Origin: Hyphomicrobium_A sp963724945
GTDB lineage: Bacteria; Pseudomonadota; Alphaproteobacteria; Rhizobiales; Hyphomicrobiaceae
Direction: 5' to 3'
Length of the DNA stretch: 64,000 nt
Assembly (NCBI GenBank): GCA_963724945.1
Contig: CAVRWL010000002.1
Location: 423,249 to 487,248 of the forward strand
A program made the position numbers and the translations under genes. Of this stretch, positions 9,222 through 19,030 are shown in pieces; position 1 is the stretch's first letter, and the number at the start of each line of letters is the position of its first letter. Under the pieces are notes generated by a model. That model was given only the letters and a program-made list of their open reading frames with translations, ran no database searches and was not told the origin of the DNA.

Positions 9222-10205
9222 TCAGAGAGCGAGCGGCGAGCGACCGCGACGTCTCCACAGCCGCCACGGCTCCAGACACTGCCAGGCGATGAGGCTGGGC
9301 ACGCCAGTCACGATCTCTCTGGCGCGCCGCAAAAGCGACAAGCCGAGGGCAACGTGCGGTGACAATCCGAAGAGAGCGCCCGCAACGATGTAGCCGCCCT
9401 CCTGCACGCCGGCCGCCCACGGCACGACGAACGCGGCGGTGCGCAGCGCGTAGACCATGCTCTCGATGGCGAGGGCATCGGTGACGCTCACCGGATGCCC
9501 CATGAACCACAGGCCGACCCACGTCTCGCCGGTGCTGATGAGCCAGGCGGCGAGGTGAAGGGCGAGGTTGGTCGCTATTCGCGCACGATGCCGGTAGATC
9601 TCCTCGATCCCTGCGTGCACGCCGACGCCATTCCCCCACGCTCGCGTCCAGCCGAGCCGATCGGGCAGCGTCTCGAGGACGCGGAAGAGGCCCTTGTGCT
9701 GCGCAAAGATGAAGCCCGCGATGCCAGCGGCGCAGATCGCCAGCGCGAGCGCGAGCCACCAGCCCAACGCCTTGTCCGGCCGCTCGATAATCAGGATCGC
9801 CACGCCGAGGAAGGTAAAGAGGAGCTGGCTCGCCAGCTCCAGCGTTAGATCGACGACCGTCCCGGCTACGGCCATGCCAAGCGGCACGTGGTGGAGGGTG
9901 AGCTCGCGGACGGCTACCGCCTCGCCTACCGCCGGCACCACGGCGAGGAGGTTGGAGGTGCTGTCGCGCAGCCAGCGAACCCATAAAAATCGACGCGTCG
10001 CCTTGGGCGGCGCCGCGAAATAGAGCGCGCGCCAAGCGAATGCGCACAATGTGAGCGAGGCGAAGTAGACGGCCGAGATGGCGAGCATGCCCCGCCAGCC
10101 GGCGCTGAGGAACGCCGCGCCGACCTGCTCCACACCGAAGTGGAGAACGAGCCATACGCCGAAGGCCACTCCGAGAAGAGCAGCAAGAGATAGGCTAAGC
10201 TTCAC
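9222..10205 (-). CDS. hpnL: HpnL, UPF0104/lysyl-PG-synthetase-TM-like membrane protein
   Basis: 327 residues with about eight membrane segments. The pattern matches HpnL of the UPF0104 (LPG_synthase_TM) group: RWLRDSTSNLLAVVPAVGE near residue 80, TVVDLTLELASQLLFTFLG near 116, and the late AAGVQEGGYIVAGALFGLS. The role in hopanoid biology is not settled; it has been proposed to act in hopanoid transport or localisation. It is the last of three tightly spaced minus-strand genes (hpnK, hpnI paralogue, hpnL; gaps of 21 and 41 bases), so likely one operon. It is convergent with dxs, with 15 bases between them. Confidence 0.85.
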   Translation of the reverse strand: MKLSLSLAALLGVAFGVWLVLHFGVEQVGAAFLSAGWRGMLAISAVYFASLTLCAFAWRALYFAAPPKATRRFLWVRWLRDSTSNLLAVVPAVGEAVAVRELTLHHVPLGMAVAGTVVDLTLELASQLLFTFLGVAILIIERPDKALGWWLALALAICAAGIAGFIFAQHKGLFRVLETLPDRLGWTRAWGNGVGVHAGIEEIYRHRARIATNLALHLAAWLISTGETWVGLWFMGHPVSVTDALAIESMVYALRTAAFVVPWAAGVQEGGYIVAGALFGLSPHVALGLSLLRRAREIVTGVPSLIAWQCLEPWRLWRRRGRSPLAL

Positions 10206-10246
10206 GTTTCCTCACCTGACGATCTTTTCTGTTCTTTTCTGCTGGC

Positions 10247-11428
10247 TCATCGGCCCTCCATTCCCCCTGCCGTCGCCGCGCCCGCCTCCGCCGCCATGAG
10301 CTTGCGATAGGCCTTGATGGAGAACGCCTCGTTGCCCCAGTACACGCGATTGCCGAACAGGCCGGCCGCCCAGGCAAGAAAGCACACGCACTCGCGCAGC
10401 GGGACCAGCCACGGAGCGCGCGGCCCCGCGATGCGGAAGCTGCGGCGCACCTGAAAATGCAAAAGGATGCGCAAGGCCATCTCGACGCCGATGACACCGA
10501 GTCCGACGAGGCTCGGTTGCGGCAGCAGAAAGAGCGCGAGCAACGGCAACGGAAAGGTAACGACCGACATGACCTGATCGAGCGGCCGGCAGGCGCGCTC
10601 TGAGCGCTGCCAGCGCACCTCGTGGCGGAACATATCCCGGAAGCTGCGCTCGGCGACGACAGTATCGCAGGCATAGGGCGAGAGAACGATCTCCCAGCCC
10701 TTGCGGCTGATGAGGCGTCCCATCGAGAAATCCTCAGCCAGGCATTGGGCCAAATGCGCAAAGCCGCCGATCGCCTCGAGCGGGGCGCGCCGCACGGCGC
10801 TCATGGCTCCAAACACGAAATCGATGCCCCGCAGCTGAGCGTCGACGACGACGGATGGCACGAACCAGTCGTTGATATAGAGAGCGCCGAAGCGGGCAGG
10901 CGCTCCGCCGACGGCCCAGCCCTTGTAGATCGCGGCTACGGCACCGACAGAGGAACGGGCGAACGGAGCAGCCATGCTGGCGAGACAACCGCGATCGACG
11001 CGCACGTCGCTGTCCGACAGCACAATGATGTCGTGACGCGCACTGCGGACGATGTTGGCGAGGTTGGCGGCCTTGCGGTTGGGGCCGGCCAATGCGCCGT
11101 CGATTACGAGGCGAAGGTCGCGATGGGGGAATTCCCCGATGAGGCGGCGCACCACCCCCACCGCCGGGTCATCCGCGCTGTGTGCGCCGAAAATGACCTC
11201 ATAGACGGGCCAGTCCTGGTTGCAAAACGAGCGCAGGCATTCGTAGAGCCCTGGATCCGCTCCGCACACCGGCTTCAGGACGGAGACGGGCGGATTCCAA
11301 CCTTCGATCCTCTCGGAGCGCTCCTTGAAGCGCCCAAGAGCCAGTAGCGCCAGAACGAGATAGGCCGAGCCCGCGACCCCCAAGAGGATCCCAGCGATCT
11401 GAGCGGCGGAGAGAACGAAAATCGGCAT
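10247..11428 (-). CDS. hpnI: HpnI-type glycosyltransferase, second paralogue
   Basis: 393 residues from the Met of MPIFVLSAAQ, where an N-terminal anchor starts. It has the same architecture as the gene at 4201-5334: a SVLKPVCGADPGLYECLRSF block, D2 motif LSDSDVRVD, D3-like CLAEDFSMGRL, then RHEVRWQRS as the (Q/R)xxRW motif and C-terminal membrane segments. It sits directly between hpnK and hpnL with a 21-base gap to hpnK, the classical position of HpnI next to its deacetylase. The two copies are clearly diverged, so this is an old duplication or a second acquisition rather than a recent one. Which copy glycosylates the hopanoid cannot be read from sequence. Confidence 0.85.
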   Translation of the reverse strand: MPIFVLSAAQIAGILLGVAGSAYLVLALLALGRFKERSERIEGWNPPVSVLKPVCGADPGLYECLRSFCNQDWPVYEVIFGAHSADDPAVGVVRRLIGEFPHRDLRLVIDGALAGPNRKAANLANIVRSARHDIIVLSDSDVRVDRGCLASMAAPFARSSVGAVAAIYKGWAVGGAPARFGALYINDWFVPSVVVDAQLRGIDFVFGAMSAVRRAPLEAIGGFAHLAQCLAEDFSMGRLISRKGWEIVLSPYACDTVVAERSFRDMFRHEVRWQRSERACRPLDQVMSVVTFPLPLLALFLLPQPSLVGLGVIGVEMALRILLHFQVRRSFRIAGPRAPWLVPLRECVCFLAWAAGLFGNRVYWGNEAFSIKAYRKLMAAEAGAATAGGMEGR

Positions 11429-11449
11429 ACTTGCGCGACCCAAGGACCA

Positions 11450-12325
11450 TCAGTTGAGGGCCGCCACGCTGCGGACGGCGCCGCGAAACGGCATCGGGCG
11501 CAGCCTCAGGCCCTCGATCTTTGCTCGTACCACGGGGCTCACCAGCGCGGCGAACTCTTGGATCGCTTGGTAATCAGGGGGAAGGTTATCGATGCCCTGC
11601 CAGCGCCGCGTGGCCGGATGGCAGTAGAGCTCCGTCACGCCATCTGGGACGTGGTCGAGGTACCGCAGCATGCGGACTTCGGCCATCGCGCCACTGTCGT
11701 TCACGCCGAAGACCTGGTCGTTCAAGGGCAGGCCGACCGTCGCCAGCTTGCGGCGCATCGACCGCGTCAGAGCCCAGTAGAAGAGCCAGGACCCGAGCCG
11801 CTGCAACGGGCGATCGCGCATCGCCGCATAGGACTGGCGAAACGGCTCGACGGGAACGCGCACCGGAGGGAAGCCAAAGGCTGGCGCAATCTCCGCAATG
11901 GCGTTCACCGCGACCGGGTGCATGTGGAAATGTTGGTGGCCGTTGACGTGATCGAGCGGCAAACCCGTCGCGCGAAAGCGATCGAACTGCGCCTTGATCT
12001 CGGCGGTGGCCTGGCGGCGCAGCTCAGGCGAGAAGAAGAGCTGGGTGCCGAAGCGCGCAGGATCGTTGGAAAAGCGTCCGTCCGGTCCGACAAGGCCCGG
12101 GACCTGATCCGGAGGAAGGACTGGGCGACCATCGACGAGGGTTACGTGCAGCCCGACGCCGAGCCCGGGCAGCGCACGCGCGCGCTCGACTGCATCCGTC
12201 CACGCGGGCGCCCCGACCATGAGGCTCGCGGCCGTGAGGATACCGTGCCGGTGCCCCTCCTCGACCGCCTCGTTCACCGGCAACGACAGTCCGAAGTCGT
12301 CGGCCGTTACCACAAGCGCCTTCAC
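11450..12325 (-). CDS. hpnK: HpnK, ChbG/YdjC-type hopanoid deacetylase
   Basis: 291 residues, YdjC/ChbG carbohydrate deacetylase fold. The N-terminus VVTADDFGLSLPVNEAV carries the metal-binding Asp pair; GVGLHVTLVDGRPVLP and DHVNGHQHFHMHP supply the metal His residues. The family step is removal of the acetyl group from N-acetylglucosaminyl-hopanoid to give the glucosaminyl form, the substrate of HpnJ. First gene of the hpnK-hpnI2-hpnL operon. The Met at 12325 begins exactly at the conserved MKALVVTADDFG, so the start is well supported. Confidence 0.92.
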   Translation of the reverse strand: MKALVVTADDFGLSLPVNEAVEEGHRHGILTAASLMVGAPAWTDAVERARALPGLGVGLHVTLVDGRPVLPPDQVPGLVGPDGRFSNDPARFGTQLFFSPELRRQATAEIKAQFDRFRATGLPLDHVNGHQHFHMHPVAVNAIAEIAPAFGFPPVRVPVEPFRQSYAAMRDRPLQRLGSWLFYWALTRSMRRKLATVGLPLNDQVFGVNDSGAMAEVRMLRYLDHVPDGVTELYCHPATRRWQGIDNLPPDYQAIQEFAALVSPVVRAKIEGLRLRPMPFRGAVRSVAALN

Positions 12326-12406
12326 GCCGACCCTCCCGGCAGCCCGTGCCCTTCACGGGCCCAGACATAGGGCCCAGGGCGGACTTCAGCAAGCCGAGCA
12401 AGCGTC

Positions 12407-14173
12407 TTAATGGTGACTGAGCGACCAGACGTAGGATGCGACGGCCTTGAGCTGCGCCGGCGAGAGCTGCGCACCGCCCATGGGTGGCATCACGCCGTTA
12501 TACTCCTTGGGATTGGGCACGCCTTCCTTGATCGTTTTGGTGATCGCGGCGAGGCTACCGTTGCCCCAGAGCCACTTGCCGTCGGTGAGATTGGGACCGA
12601 GCGGGGTCCCCTTGGCGTCGGAGCCGTGGCAGCCCTCGCAGGCAGCGCCGGCGATCTCGCCGTGAAAGATCTTTGCACCGAGCGCGACCTCATCACGGGT
12701 CGCGCCTTCCGGCAGGGCTGCGGCGCGCGAGCCGGCATCGGGATGGATGCCTTCTGGCGGCCCGGGCTCGCCAGCGGCAGGAGAGGCGTCGCTATGTTGC
12801 GAGCCGGACGGCGCCGGTGTGACACCCTCGTCGGCGGCGCCGTGATAGGTCACTTTCCAGATCCGTCCCCGCTGATCATCGGAGATATAGAGCGCGCCGT
12901 CGGGCCCGACCGCGACGCCCGAAGGACGGTGCACCGCCCTACCAGGCTCCTTCTCGCCGCCAGCAAAGCCATGGGCGAAGACGACGTACTTGCCGGAGGC
13001 TTTGCCGTCCTTGAGCGGCTGGAACACCACGTTGTAGCCCCCCTGCGGCAGCGGCGCCCGGTTCCAGGAACCATGGAAGGCAATGAACGCGCCGCCCCGG
13101 TAGGCTGCCGGGAACTGCTGGCCGTCATAGAGAGCGAGATCATTGGGGGCCCAGTGCGCCGGAAAGGCTGCGACCGGACTGTGCTTCGTGGCGCACACAC
13201 CGACCGCCTTGCCGCCGTCGCCGCCGTACTCGGGTGCGAGGACGAGCTTAGCCTGCATCCCGTCGTAGTAGCACTCGGGCCATCCGTAATCGGCGCCCTG
13301 CTCTACGCGCAAAAGCTCCTCTGCGGGCAGATTGGCACCCTGCTCCGTCGTGTAGAGCTTGGGCCAGTCCTGCGACAGCTGATCGCGCCCATGTTGGGTG
13401 GCGTAGACGCCGTGCCCCGTAGCGTCGACCGCGATGCCGTCCGCATTGCGAATGCCGGTAGCGTAGCGCTCGGCGGAAGAGAACTTCTGATCGGTTTTGT
13501 TAGCGTCATAGCGCCAGATGCCACCGCGCGTCTCAAGCTCCGTACATGGCTCGTGGCCAGGTGAGTCCGGCATCCGATTCTTGACTTGGCAAGCGTTGGT
13601 CGCTGAGCCGAGGTCGACGTAGAGCGCGCCGTCGGCATCGATGGCGAAGGGATGCATGGGGTGGTCGCCGGTGAGCGGCAAGCCGGAGACGACGACCTGG
13701 GGCGCTGCAGAGGGCGCGATCTCACCCTCCTTTAAGGGGAAGCGGAGGATGCGATCGTTCATCTCGGCGTAGAGCGCGCCCTTGTAGAGGGCAATGCCGG
13801 TGCCGCCGGCACTGCCATCGGCCTCGGTCGCGCCGAAGCGGTCGGTCAAATCCGCTGCACCATCGCCATTGCTATCCTTGAGCGCCACCAAGAATCCGCC
13901 GGGAGGAGTCGTGTCGTTGCCGTAGTAGCGGCCGCTCCACGTATTGACGTAGACCACGCCGTCGGGAGCCACCACGAGATGGCGCGCATGCCCGATGTTG
14001 TCGGCGAACACTGTCGCACAGAACCCAGGCGGTAGCCTCAGTCCGCCGCATGTCGCCGAGGCCGCATCGTCGCTGTCGCTGGCAGCTTGCTGCGGACCGC
14101 CAATGAGGAGAAACGCGCCGCCCGCAAGGGCGAGCAGCAAGCCGAGCCAAAGGCGCAGACGAGACATGGACAT
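12407..14173 (-). CDS. PQQ-type sugar (sorbosone-like) dehydrogenase with C-terminal cytochrome c
   Basis: 588 residues from MSMSRLRLWLG, where a signal/anchor begins; the frame upstream to 14272 looks untranslated. Residues about 45-440 form the soluble glucose/sorbosone dehydrogenase beta-propeller (RHLVVAPDGVVYVNTW, GDHPMHPFAIDADGALYV, PSGVAVGPDGALYISDDQRG). A Pro/Ser/Gly linker leads to a C-terminal class I cytochrome c: heme motif CEGCH and a probable axial Met in MPPMGG. Such fusions oxidise sugars or alcohols in the periplasm and pass electrons to the respiratory chain. The exact substrate is not readable. It starts 81 bases beyond the hpnK start, on the same strand. Confidence 0.85.
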   Translation of the reverse strand: MSMSRLRLWLGLLLALAGGAFLLIGGPQQAASDSDDAASATCGGLRLPPGFCATVFADNIGHARHLVVAPDGVVYVNTWSGRYYGNDTTPPGGFLVALKDSNGDGAADLTDRFGATEADGSAGGTGIALYKGALYAEMNDRILRFPLKEGEIAPSAAPQVVVSGLPLTGDHPMHPFAIDADGALYVDLGSATNACQVKNRMPDSPGHEPCTELETRGGIWRYDANKTDQKFSSAERYATGIRNADGIAVDATGHGVYATQHGRDQLSQDWPKLYTTEQGANLPAEELLRVEQGADYGWPECYYDGMQAKLVLAPEYGGDGGKAVGVCATKHSPVAAFPAHWAPNDLALYDGQQFPAAYRGGAFIAFHGSWNRAPLPQGGYNVVFQPLKDGKASGKYVVFAHGFAGGEKEPGRAVHRPSGVAVGPDGALYISDDQRGRIWKVTYHGAADEGVTPAPSGSQHSDASPAAGEPGPPEGIHPDAGSRAAALPEGATRDEVALGAKIFHGEIAGAACEGCHGSDAKGTPLGPNLTDGKWLWGNGSLAAITKTIKEGVPNPKEYNGVMPPMGGAQLSPAQLKAVASYVWSLSHH

Positions 14174-14455
14174 GGCACAAGCTCCTTGCTGCTTTCGGGT
14201 CCGAAGGGCAGGCTGGCCGGGCCTCGTCATATTCGCCCAAGCTGGCGCCCCATTGAAACGCCCGATAGGCAAATGGACCGTTCACCTCGGCTGAACAATT
14301 GGGAGCGCTCGGGCAATCCGTTGGTTCAGGCAAATACCGTGCTTGCGTGAAGCGGTATTATCAGGCCCAACGTCCGCCGCCATGGCAGCGAAACGAGGAT
14401 CGGCGAAACGAAGGTCGGCCAGATTCGCAAGCGCCATGTATTGGCTCAGCGAAGT

Positions 14456-14626
14456 CTAGCGGTCGCTATAGGGCTCTTTACCTTCCACGAATGGACGTAT
14501 CTTGCGCCACAGCCGGTGGTATTCATTTGCCAGGCGCCGCTGCTCATCGATTTCATCGGCGTTGCGAGAGGCTGCGAGCAGTCGCTCCAGCTCGCGTTGC
14601 GCGCTTTCCACTTGTTCTCTGGTCAT
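14456..14626 (-). CDS. Small charged helical protein (56 aa)
   Basis: 56 residues, ATG at 14626 with TTGAGG nearby as a possible ribosome site, stop at 14456-14458. Almost wholly amphipathic helix, rich in Glu/Arg: REQVESAQRELERLLAAS, DEIDEQRRLANEY, then WRKIRPFVEGKEPYSDR. The regular heptad-like pattern and absence of rare codons argue for a real small gene. No family recognised. Confidence 0.5.
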   Translation of the reverse strand: MTREQVESAQRELERLLAASRNADEIDEQRRLANEYHRLWRKIRPFVEGKEPYSDR

Positions 14627-15002
14627 GCTGGCCTCAAGGGGTATGCGGAGACGAGCTGTCGTTAGGCACGGAGCACTCTACTCCCGATCCTCCAAAGATA
14701 TATATGGGGCACGTCGCGTGAGGGGTGCCTTCATGCGTCGGCTTCGGCCCTAACGCGACACGAGAATTGGGCCGCCTCACCTGATCGTCACGGGCCGATA
14801 TGACGCAGTTCGGCGCCCTCCCTTCTTTGGCCAGGAACCAAGTGCGCTACTGACCGTTCGGTCCCGGCCGGGGCTCTCTGCCACGGGGGCCGGTATTCGC
14901 GACGCCGATCCCGAATTCTCCTTGAAGCGGCTATCTTCGTCCGCCAAATCAGTGGCCCCGGAGGACGACCGGGAAACCATGGTGCCTGCTTGCTCGCAAC
15001 CT
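14627..15002. other. Intergenic stretch before opgD
   Basis: No convincing coding frame on either strand. The part nearest 15003 probably carries the opgD promoter and leader; the Tat-signal start is at 15003 with an alternative in-frame Met at 14979. I see no repeat or terminator. Confidence 0.5.
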
Positions 15003-16580
15003 ATGAGGTCGATCGTGACGAAAATCAGCCGGAGGCAATTTGTGACCGCCGGTGCCGCTGGTCTCGGCCTGACTGCAATCGGGCGCTGGCCTTTCGCAAC
15101 AGAGCTGCAAGCGCGACCCACCGCCGCGATGTTTTCGTTCGACGGCCTCCGGCAGCGCGCAATGGCCCTTGCCGAAAGGCCCTACGTGGCCCCGACACAG
15201 GCAGCCGTGAAGTCGGTCAACAAAATCGATTTCGACGCCGTACAGAAGATCAAGTTCCGTGCGGACCATGCCCTTTGGGCCGAAGGGTCGCGCCCTTTCC
15301 CGGTTCACTTCTTCCACCTCAATAAGTTCAGCTCGCTTCCCGTGCGCATGAACGAGATTGTCGGGCCCGGCATTGCGCAGAGGATCCGTTACCGGGCTGA
15401 GGATTTCGACTACGGCGACACCGGCCTCGAGCGCAGCCTGCCACGAGATCTTGGCTTCTCGGGGTTTCGGGTGATGGAAGCTCGCGGCAAGGACACCGAT
15501 TGGCTGGCATTTCAAGGCGCGTCTTACTTTCGCAGCTCAGGCGAGGAAAACCAGTACGGTGCCTCGGCGCGCGGGATAGCGGTCGATACGGCTCTGCCAA
15601 CGCCCGAGGAATTTCCGCGGTTCACGGAATTCTGGCTCGCCGAGCCCGACGATGGGCACCCGACCGTCACCATCTTCGCGCTGCTCGATGGCCCGAGCGT
15701 CACGGGCGCCTACCAATTCGAGGCAACGCGGACGCGCGGCGCGGTGATCGACGTGCGGGCCCATCTCTTCGCCCGTACCGATATCGCGCGCTTGGGACTT
15801 GCACCGCTCACGAGCATGTATTGGTACAGCGGAAGCGATAAGGGCAACGCCATCGATTGGCGACCAGAGATCCACGATAGCGATGGGCTAGCGATGTGGA
15901 CGGGCAAGGGCGAGCATATCTGGCGGCCGTTGATTAACCCGCCCTCGGTGCGCACGAACTCTTTTCTTGACACCAACCCCAAGGGATTTGGGTTGATGCA
16001 GCGCAGCCGCAACTTCGCATCCTATGAGGATGACAGCGCGTTCTACGAGCGACGCCCAAGTATCTGGGTCGAGCCGATCGGCGACTGGGGCAAAGGTGCG
16101 GTACAGCTTGTCGAGATCCCGACGCGCGACGAGATCCACGATAACATCGTCGCCTATTGGCATTCCGCGCGACCCGTCAGCCGCGGCGATCATTTCGCGT
16201 TATCCTACCGCCTCTATTGGCAGAATGACGAGCCGCACCCACCGACGGATCTGGGACGCGTCATAGCAACCCGCACTGGGATCGGTGGCGTTCCGGGACG
16301 GCCTTCGCCTGACGACAACAAGAAGCGAAGATTCGTAATCGACTTCGAAGGCGGCCCACTCGCGGATATGGCCGCCCGCTTCGACGTGACGCCCGTCGTA
16401 ACTGCCTCGCAAGGACGAATTGACAATGCCTACGTGGTCAAGATCGTCGGCACCTCCAAATGGCGTGCGTTGTTCGATCTGTGGAGCGACACGAAGGACA
16501 CGATCGATCTTCGTTGCTACTTGCGGCTCGCCAACGACACGCTGACCGAGACGTGGCTCTATCAGCACATTCCGGTCTAG
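15003..16580 (+). CDS. opgD: Glucan biosynthesis protein D/G (OpgD/MdoD family)
   Basis: About 525 residues from the ATG at 15003; an in-frame Met at 14979 is possible. The N-terminus carries a twin-arginine signal (SRRQFVTAGAAGLGLT), as in OpgD rather than OpgG. The mature part matches the MdoG/OpgD family: FDAVQKIKFRADHALWAEG, FPVHFFHLNKF, LAFQGASYFRSSG, TSMYWYSGSDKGNAIDWRPE, DSDGLAMWTGKGEHIWRPL. The protein acts in the periplasm on osmoregulated periplasmic beta-1,2-glucans; E. coli OpgD has been reported to be a beta-1,2-glucanase (GH186). Its stop overlaps that of zwf in the palindrome CTAG (16577-16580). The glucoamylase/GH144-like gene 2.4 kb further on fits the same glucan theme. Confidence 0.88.
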   Translation: MRSIVTKISRRQFVTAGAAGLGLTAIGRWPFATELQARPTAAMFSFDGLRQRAMALAERPYVAPTQAAVKSVNKIDFDAVQKIKFRADHALWAEGSRPFPVHFFHLNKFSSLPVRMNEIVGPGIAQRIRYRAEDFDYGDTGLERSLPRDLGFSGFRVMEARGKDTDWLAFQGASYFRSSGEENQYGASARGIAVDTALPTPEEFPRFTEFWLAEPDDGHPTVTIFALLDGPSVTGAYQFEATRTRGAVIDVRAHLFARTDIARLGLAPLTSMYWYSGSDKGNAIDWRPEIHDSDGLAMWTGKGEHIWRPLINPPSVRTNSFLDTNPKGFGLMQRSRNFASYEDDSAFYERRPSIWVEPIGDWGKGAVQLVEIPTRDEIHDNIVAYWHSARPVSRGDHFALSYRLYWQNDEPHPPTDLGRVIATRTGIGGVPGRPSPDDNKKRRFVIDFEGGPLADMAARFDVTPVVTASQGRIDNAYVVKIVGTSKWRALFDLWSDTKDTIDLRCYLRLANDTLTETWLYQHIPV

Positions 16581-18053
16581 CTTCCGGCTTGGACCCAGCT
16601 CCGCCCTTCCCGCTCGATGAGCGCGACAGCCTCGGGCGGACCTTCGGTTCCCGCCACATACGCGTGAGGCGCGGGGTAGAATTCTCGCCAACCTTCCATG
16701 ATCGGATCGACAAATCGCCACGCCGCCTCGACCTCGTCGCGGCGCATGAACAGAGTTTGATCTCCGCGGATTACGTCGGTCAGAAGCCGCTCATACGCAT
16801 CCGGCGCGCGCTCGTTGAATGCGGTGGCGTAGCGCAGGTCGAGGGTTCGCGGCACGACCCGAAGCGGCCCGCTGCCCGGCATCTTCATCATGAACTGCAA
16901 TTGCAGCCCGTCGTTGGGTTGCAGCCGGATGATGAGGCGATTGGGACCCTGAGACGTGCCCATGGTCGTGCGATTTGAAGATGACGTGTGGGATGCTCTT
17001 GAAGGTCACGACGATTTCGGAGAAGCGTGACCCCATGCGCTTGCCGGTTCGAATATAGATCGGCACGCCCGACCATCGCCAAGTATCGATATCGCAGCGC
17101 ATCGCGACAAAGGTCTCGGTGTTGCTCGCGTGGCCGAGCTCCTCAACGTAGCCCGCCACCGGCGTGCCGTTGATCGAGCCGCGGCTATATTGGCCTCTGA
17201 CCGTCCGGCTCAGCACATCGACGCCTTTGAGCGGTCGCAAAGCGCGCAAGACGCGGACCTTCTCCTCGCGCACGGCATCGGCGCTGAGCGCGTTCGGCGG
17301 CTCCATGGCGAACAGGCACAGCAACTGCAGGACGTGGTTCTGGACCATGTCTCGCAGGGTGCCTATCGTGTCGAAGTAGCTCGCCCGCTGCTGCAAACCC
17401 AGCGTTTCGGCGACACTGATCTGAACGTTATCGATATCGCGCTGCGACCACGCGCGCTCAAAGAGGTAGTTGGCGAAGCGGAGAGCCAAGAGGTTTTGCA
17501 CGGCCTCCTTGCCCAAATAGTGATCGATCCTATAGGTGTGTCGCTCCGGAACGCACTTGGCGATGGCGGCATTGATTTTGCGCGCCGACGCAAGATCGCT
17601 GCCGAGCGGCTTCTCCAAAATGACGCGATACTCCCCGTGAAGAAGCTGTGCATCCGACAACGCCTGCGTGACGGGCACGAACATATCGGGCCCCGTTGCG
17701 AGATAGAATGCGCGGATGTGTCGATGCTCATCGAGCCGGGCGCGCAGCGGCGCGAGGCCTTTCGGGTCGGTTGCATCGGCGCTGATGAAGGAGAGACGCT
17801 GAAGCAGGCCGGCCGCCTCGGAGGCCGTTATCCCCTCTTCGGCCATGCGGCGCCCAGCCAGCTCGCGCAGGTCGCTCGTGTCCGACCGGGCAAGGCCAAT
17901 GATTCGACTCCCCGTCGGGATCACGCCTTCCGCGGTGCGTCGGGCCAACGCAGGCAACAGCTTGCGCATTGCAAGGTCGCCTCGCGCGCCGACGATCACC
18001 AAGTCGAAAGGCGGGACTGGCGTCCGGGAGGGTGCAAGCGCAAGTTCCGCCAT
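16577..18053 (-). CDS. zwf: Glucose-6-phosphate 1-dehydrogenase (frameshifted near 16965)
   Basis: G6PDH makes 6-phosphogluconolactone and NADPH in the cytoplasm. The N-terminal dinucleotide motif is VIVGARGDLAMRKLLPAL, and the substrate-binding core RIDHYLGKEAVQNLLALRF is intact. After IFKSHDHG near 16965 the frame changes; the C-terminal block (NRLIIRLQPNDGLQLQFMMK, then YERLLTDVIRGDQTLFMRRDEVEAAW) lies one frame over, consistent with one extra base. Joined length is about 491 residues, normal for Zwf. The start may be the Met at 18053 or one three codons upstream. The usual partner genes pgl and edd are absent; it converges on opgD. Confidence 0.9.
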
Positions 18054-19030
18054 CAGCCACAACTCTTCATCTAGTCACCGCTGACGTCTCGGCGTGCCGG
18101 TGACCGCTTGAACTCTCGTGCAGCACGCGCCGCGCGACAATCTCCAATTTAGGTGTTGTTCTTTGTGAGACAAGCCAGTCGCAAACCGGTATTGGTCCCG
18201 GCCCAGAAAGTGCGCGGCAACTTGCCCGCGGCATACGCGCCGACGCGCGGGCAAGTGTGCGTTACTTCCGCGCAATGGGCAGCGAACGCCCGACAGCATC
18301 TTGGGTTCCATAAAGTCATGCAAGGGATCCCGCTTGCCGGGCCCGGCTCGCGGAACGCGAGTTACCTTTCGTAAAAGAGCTTTGCGATGTTTATGCGGAG
18401 CGTCTGTGCCCTTGTCGCTGGCTTTAGTTTTGCTGCAACCTCGGTGTCGGCGCAGATGAGTAGGGCGAGGGCTTCAGCGGATCGACATCGGCGGGTGCAT
18501 TGCGACGCAAGCGTCGCCGGGCACACTTGACCTCGGAGGCTCGACGGCACCCGAGGCACCGCGCCCATCGCCGCCGCCGCTCCCGACTTCGCCTAGATTT
18601 GCCGCGCACGCTCGAGTCGCCTCAGACGTGAGCGGAGCTACGCCGGAGAAAGCAACCTCGTAATCCCGGCGACTTCTGCATCGCGACGGAACGACGCAAT
18701 GCACGGCTGAAGCCTCACGCCTAAACGCCTGCGATGACCAATCCTCGCATCGTGCTGCTCGCATCCGGCGCTTGCATTACACTCGCGCAACAATTCGCGA
18801 TCAGCGCCGATTTCAGGAATCGCAATCTCGCCCAATTCTCCGCCTACCCAACCACGCCTATTGAGCGGCGGCGCGAAGCGCGCACAGCCTTCGGCATATC
18901 AAAAAAATTTAAAAGAACCCACCCGAAGCTACTTGCCGGGTGACACGGCTGGTTAGTGCCCGGTGCGGCCGATTCTGAATCTTGGCCCGGGCGCGCAAAC
19001 AACATCGCAATCACTCTGTGAGGCGTAGAC
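18054..19030. other. Long intergenic region between zwf and the GH144-like gene
   Basis: About 980 bases without a confident gene. It holds one possible broken secreted-peptide gene (18387-18663, listed separately). The last 70 bases before 19031, including AAAAAAATTTAAAA-type sequence near 18901, are locally AT-rich and may contain the promoter of the next gene. No repeat or RNA gene recognised. Confidence 0.4.
18387..18663 (+). pseudogene. Possible broken small secreted protein
   Basis: From the ATG at 18387 the frame encodes a plausible signal peptide (MRSVCALVAGFSFAATSVSA, then Q) but stops at 18530. Another frame is open from about 18460 to the TAA at 18661 and reads DIGGCIATQASPGTLDLGG followed by a Pro-rich stretch (PRPSPPPLPTSPR). 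A single shift between about 18460 and 18480 would join them into a secreted peptide of roughly 90 residues. No homologue recognised; the join is inference. Confidence 0.3.

Noticed and set aside
12410..13564. 384-codon plus-strand frame opposite the PQQ dehydrogenase
   Set aside because: Shadow of a clearly recognised gene with heme and propeller motifs on the other strand.
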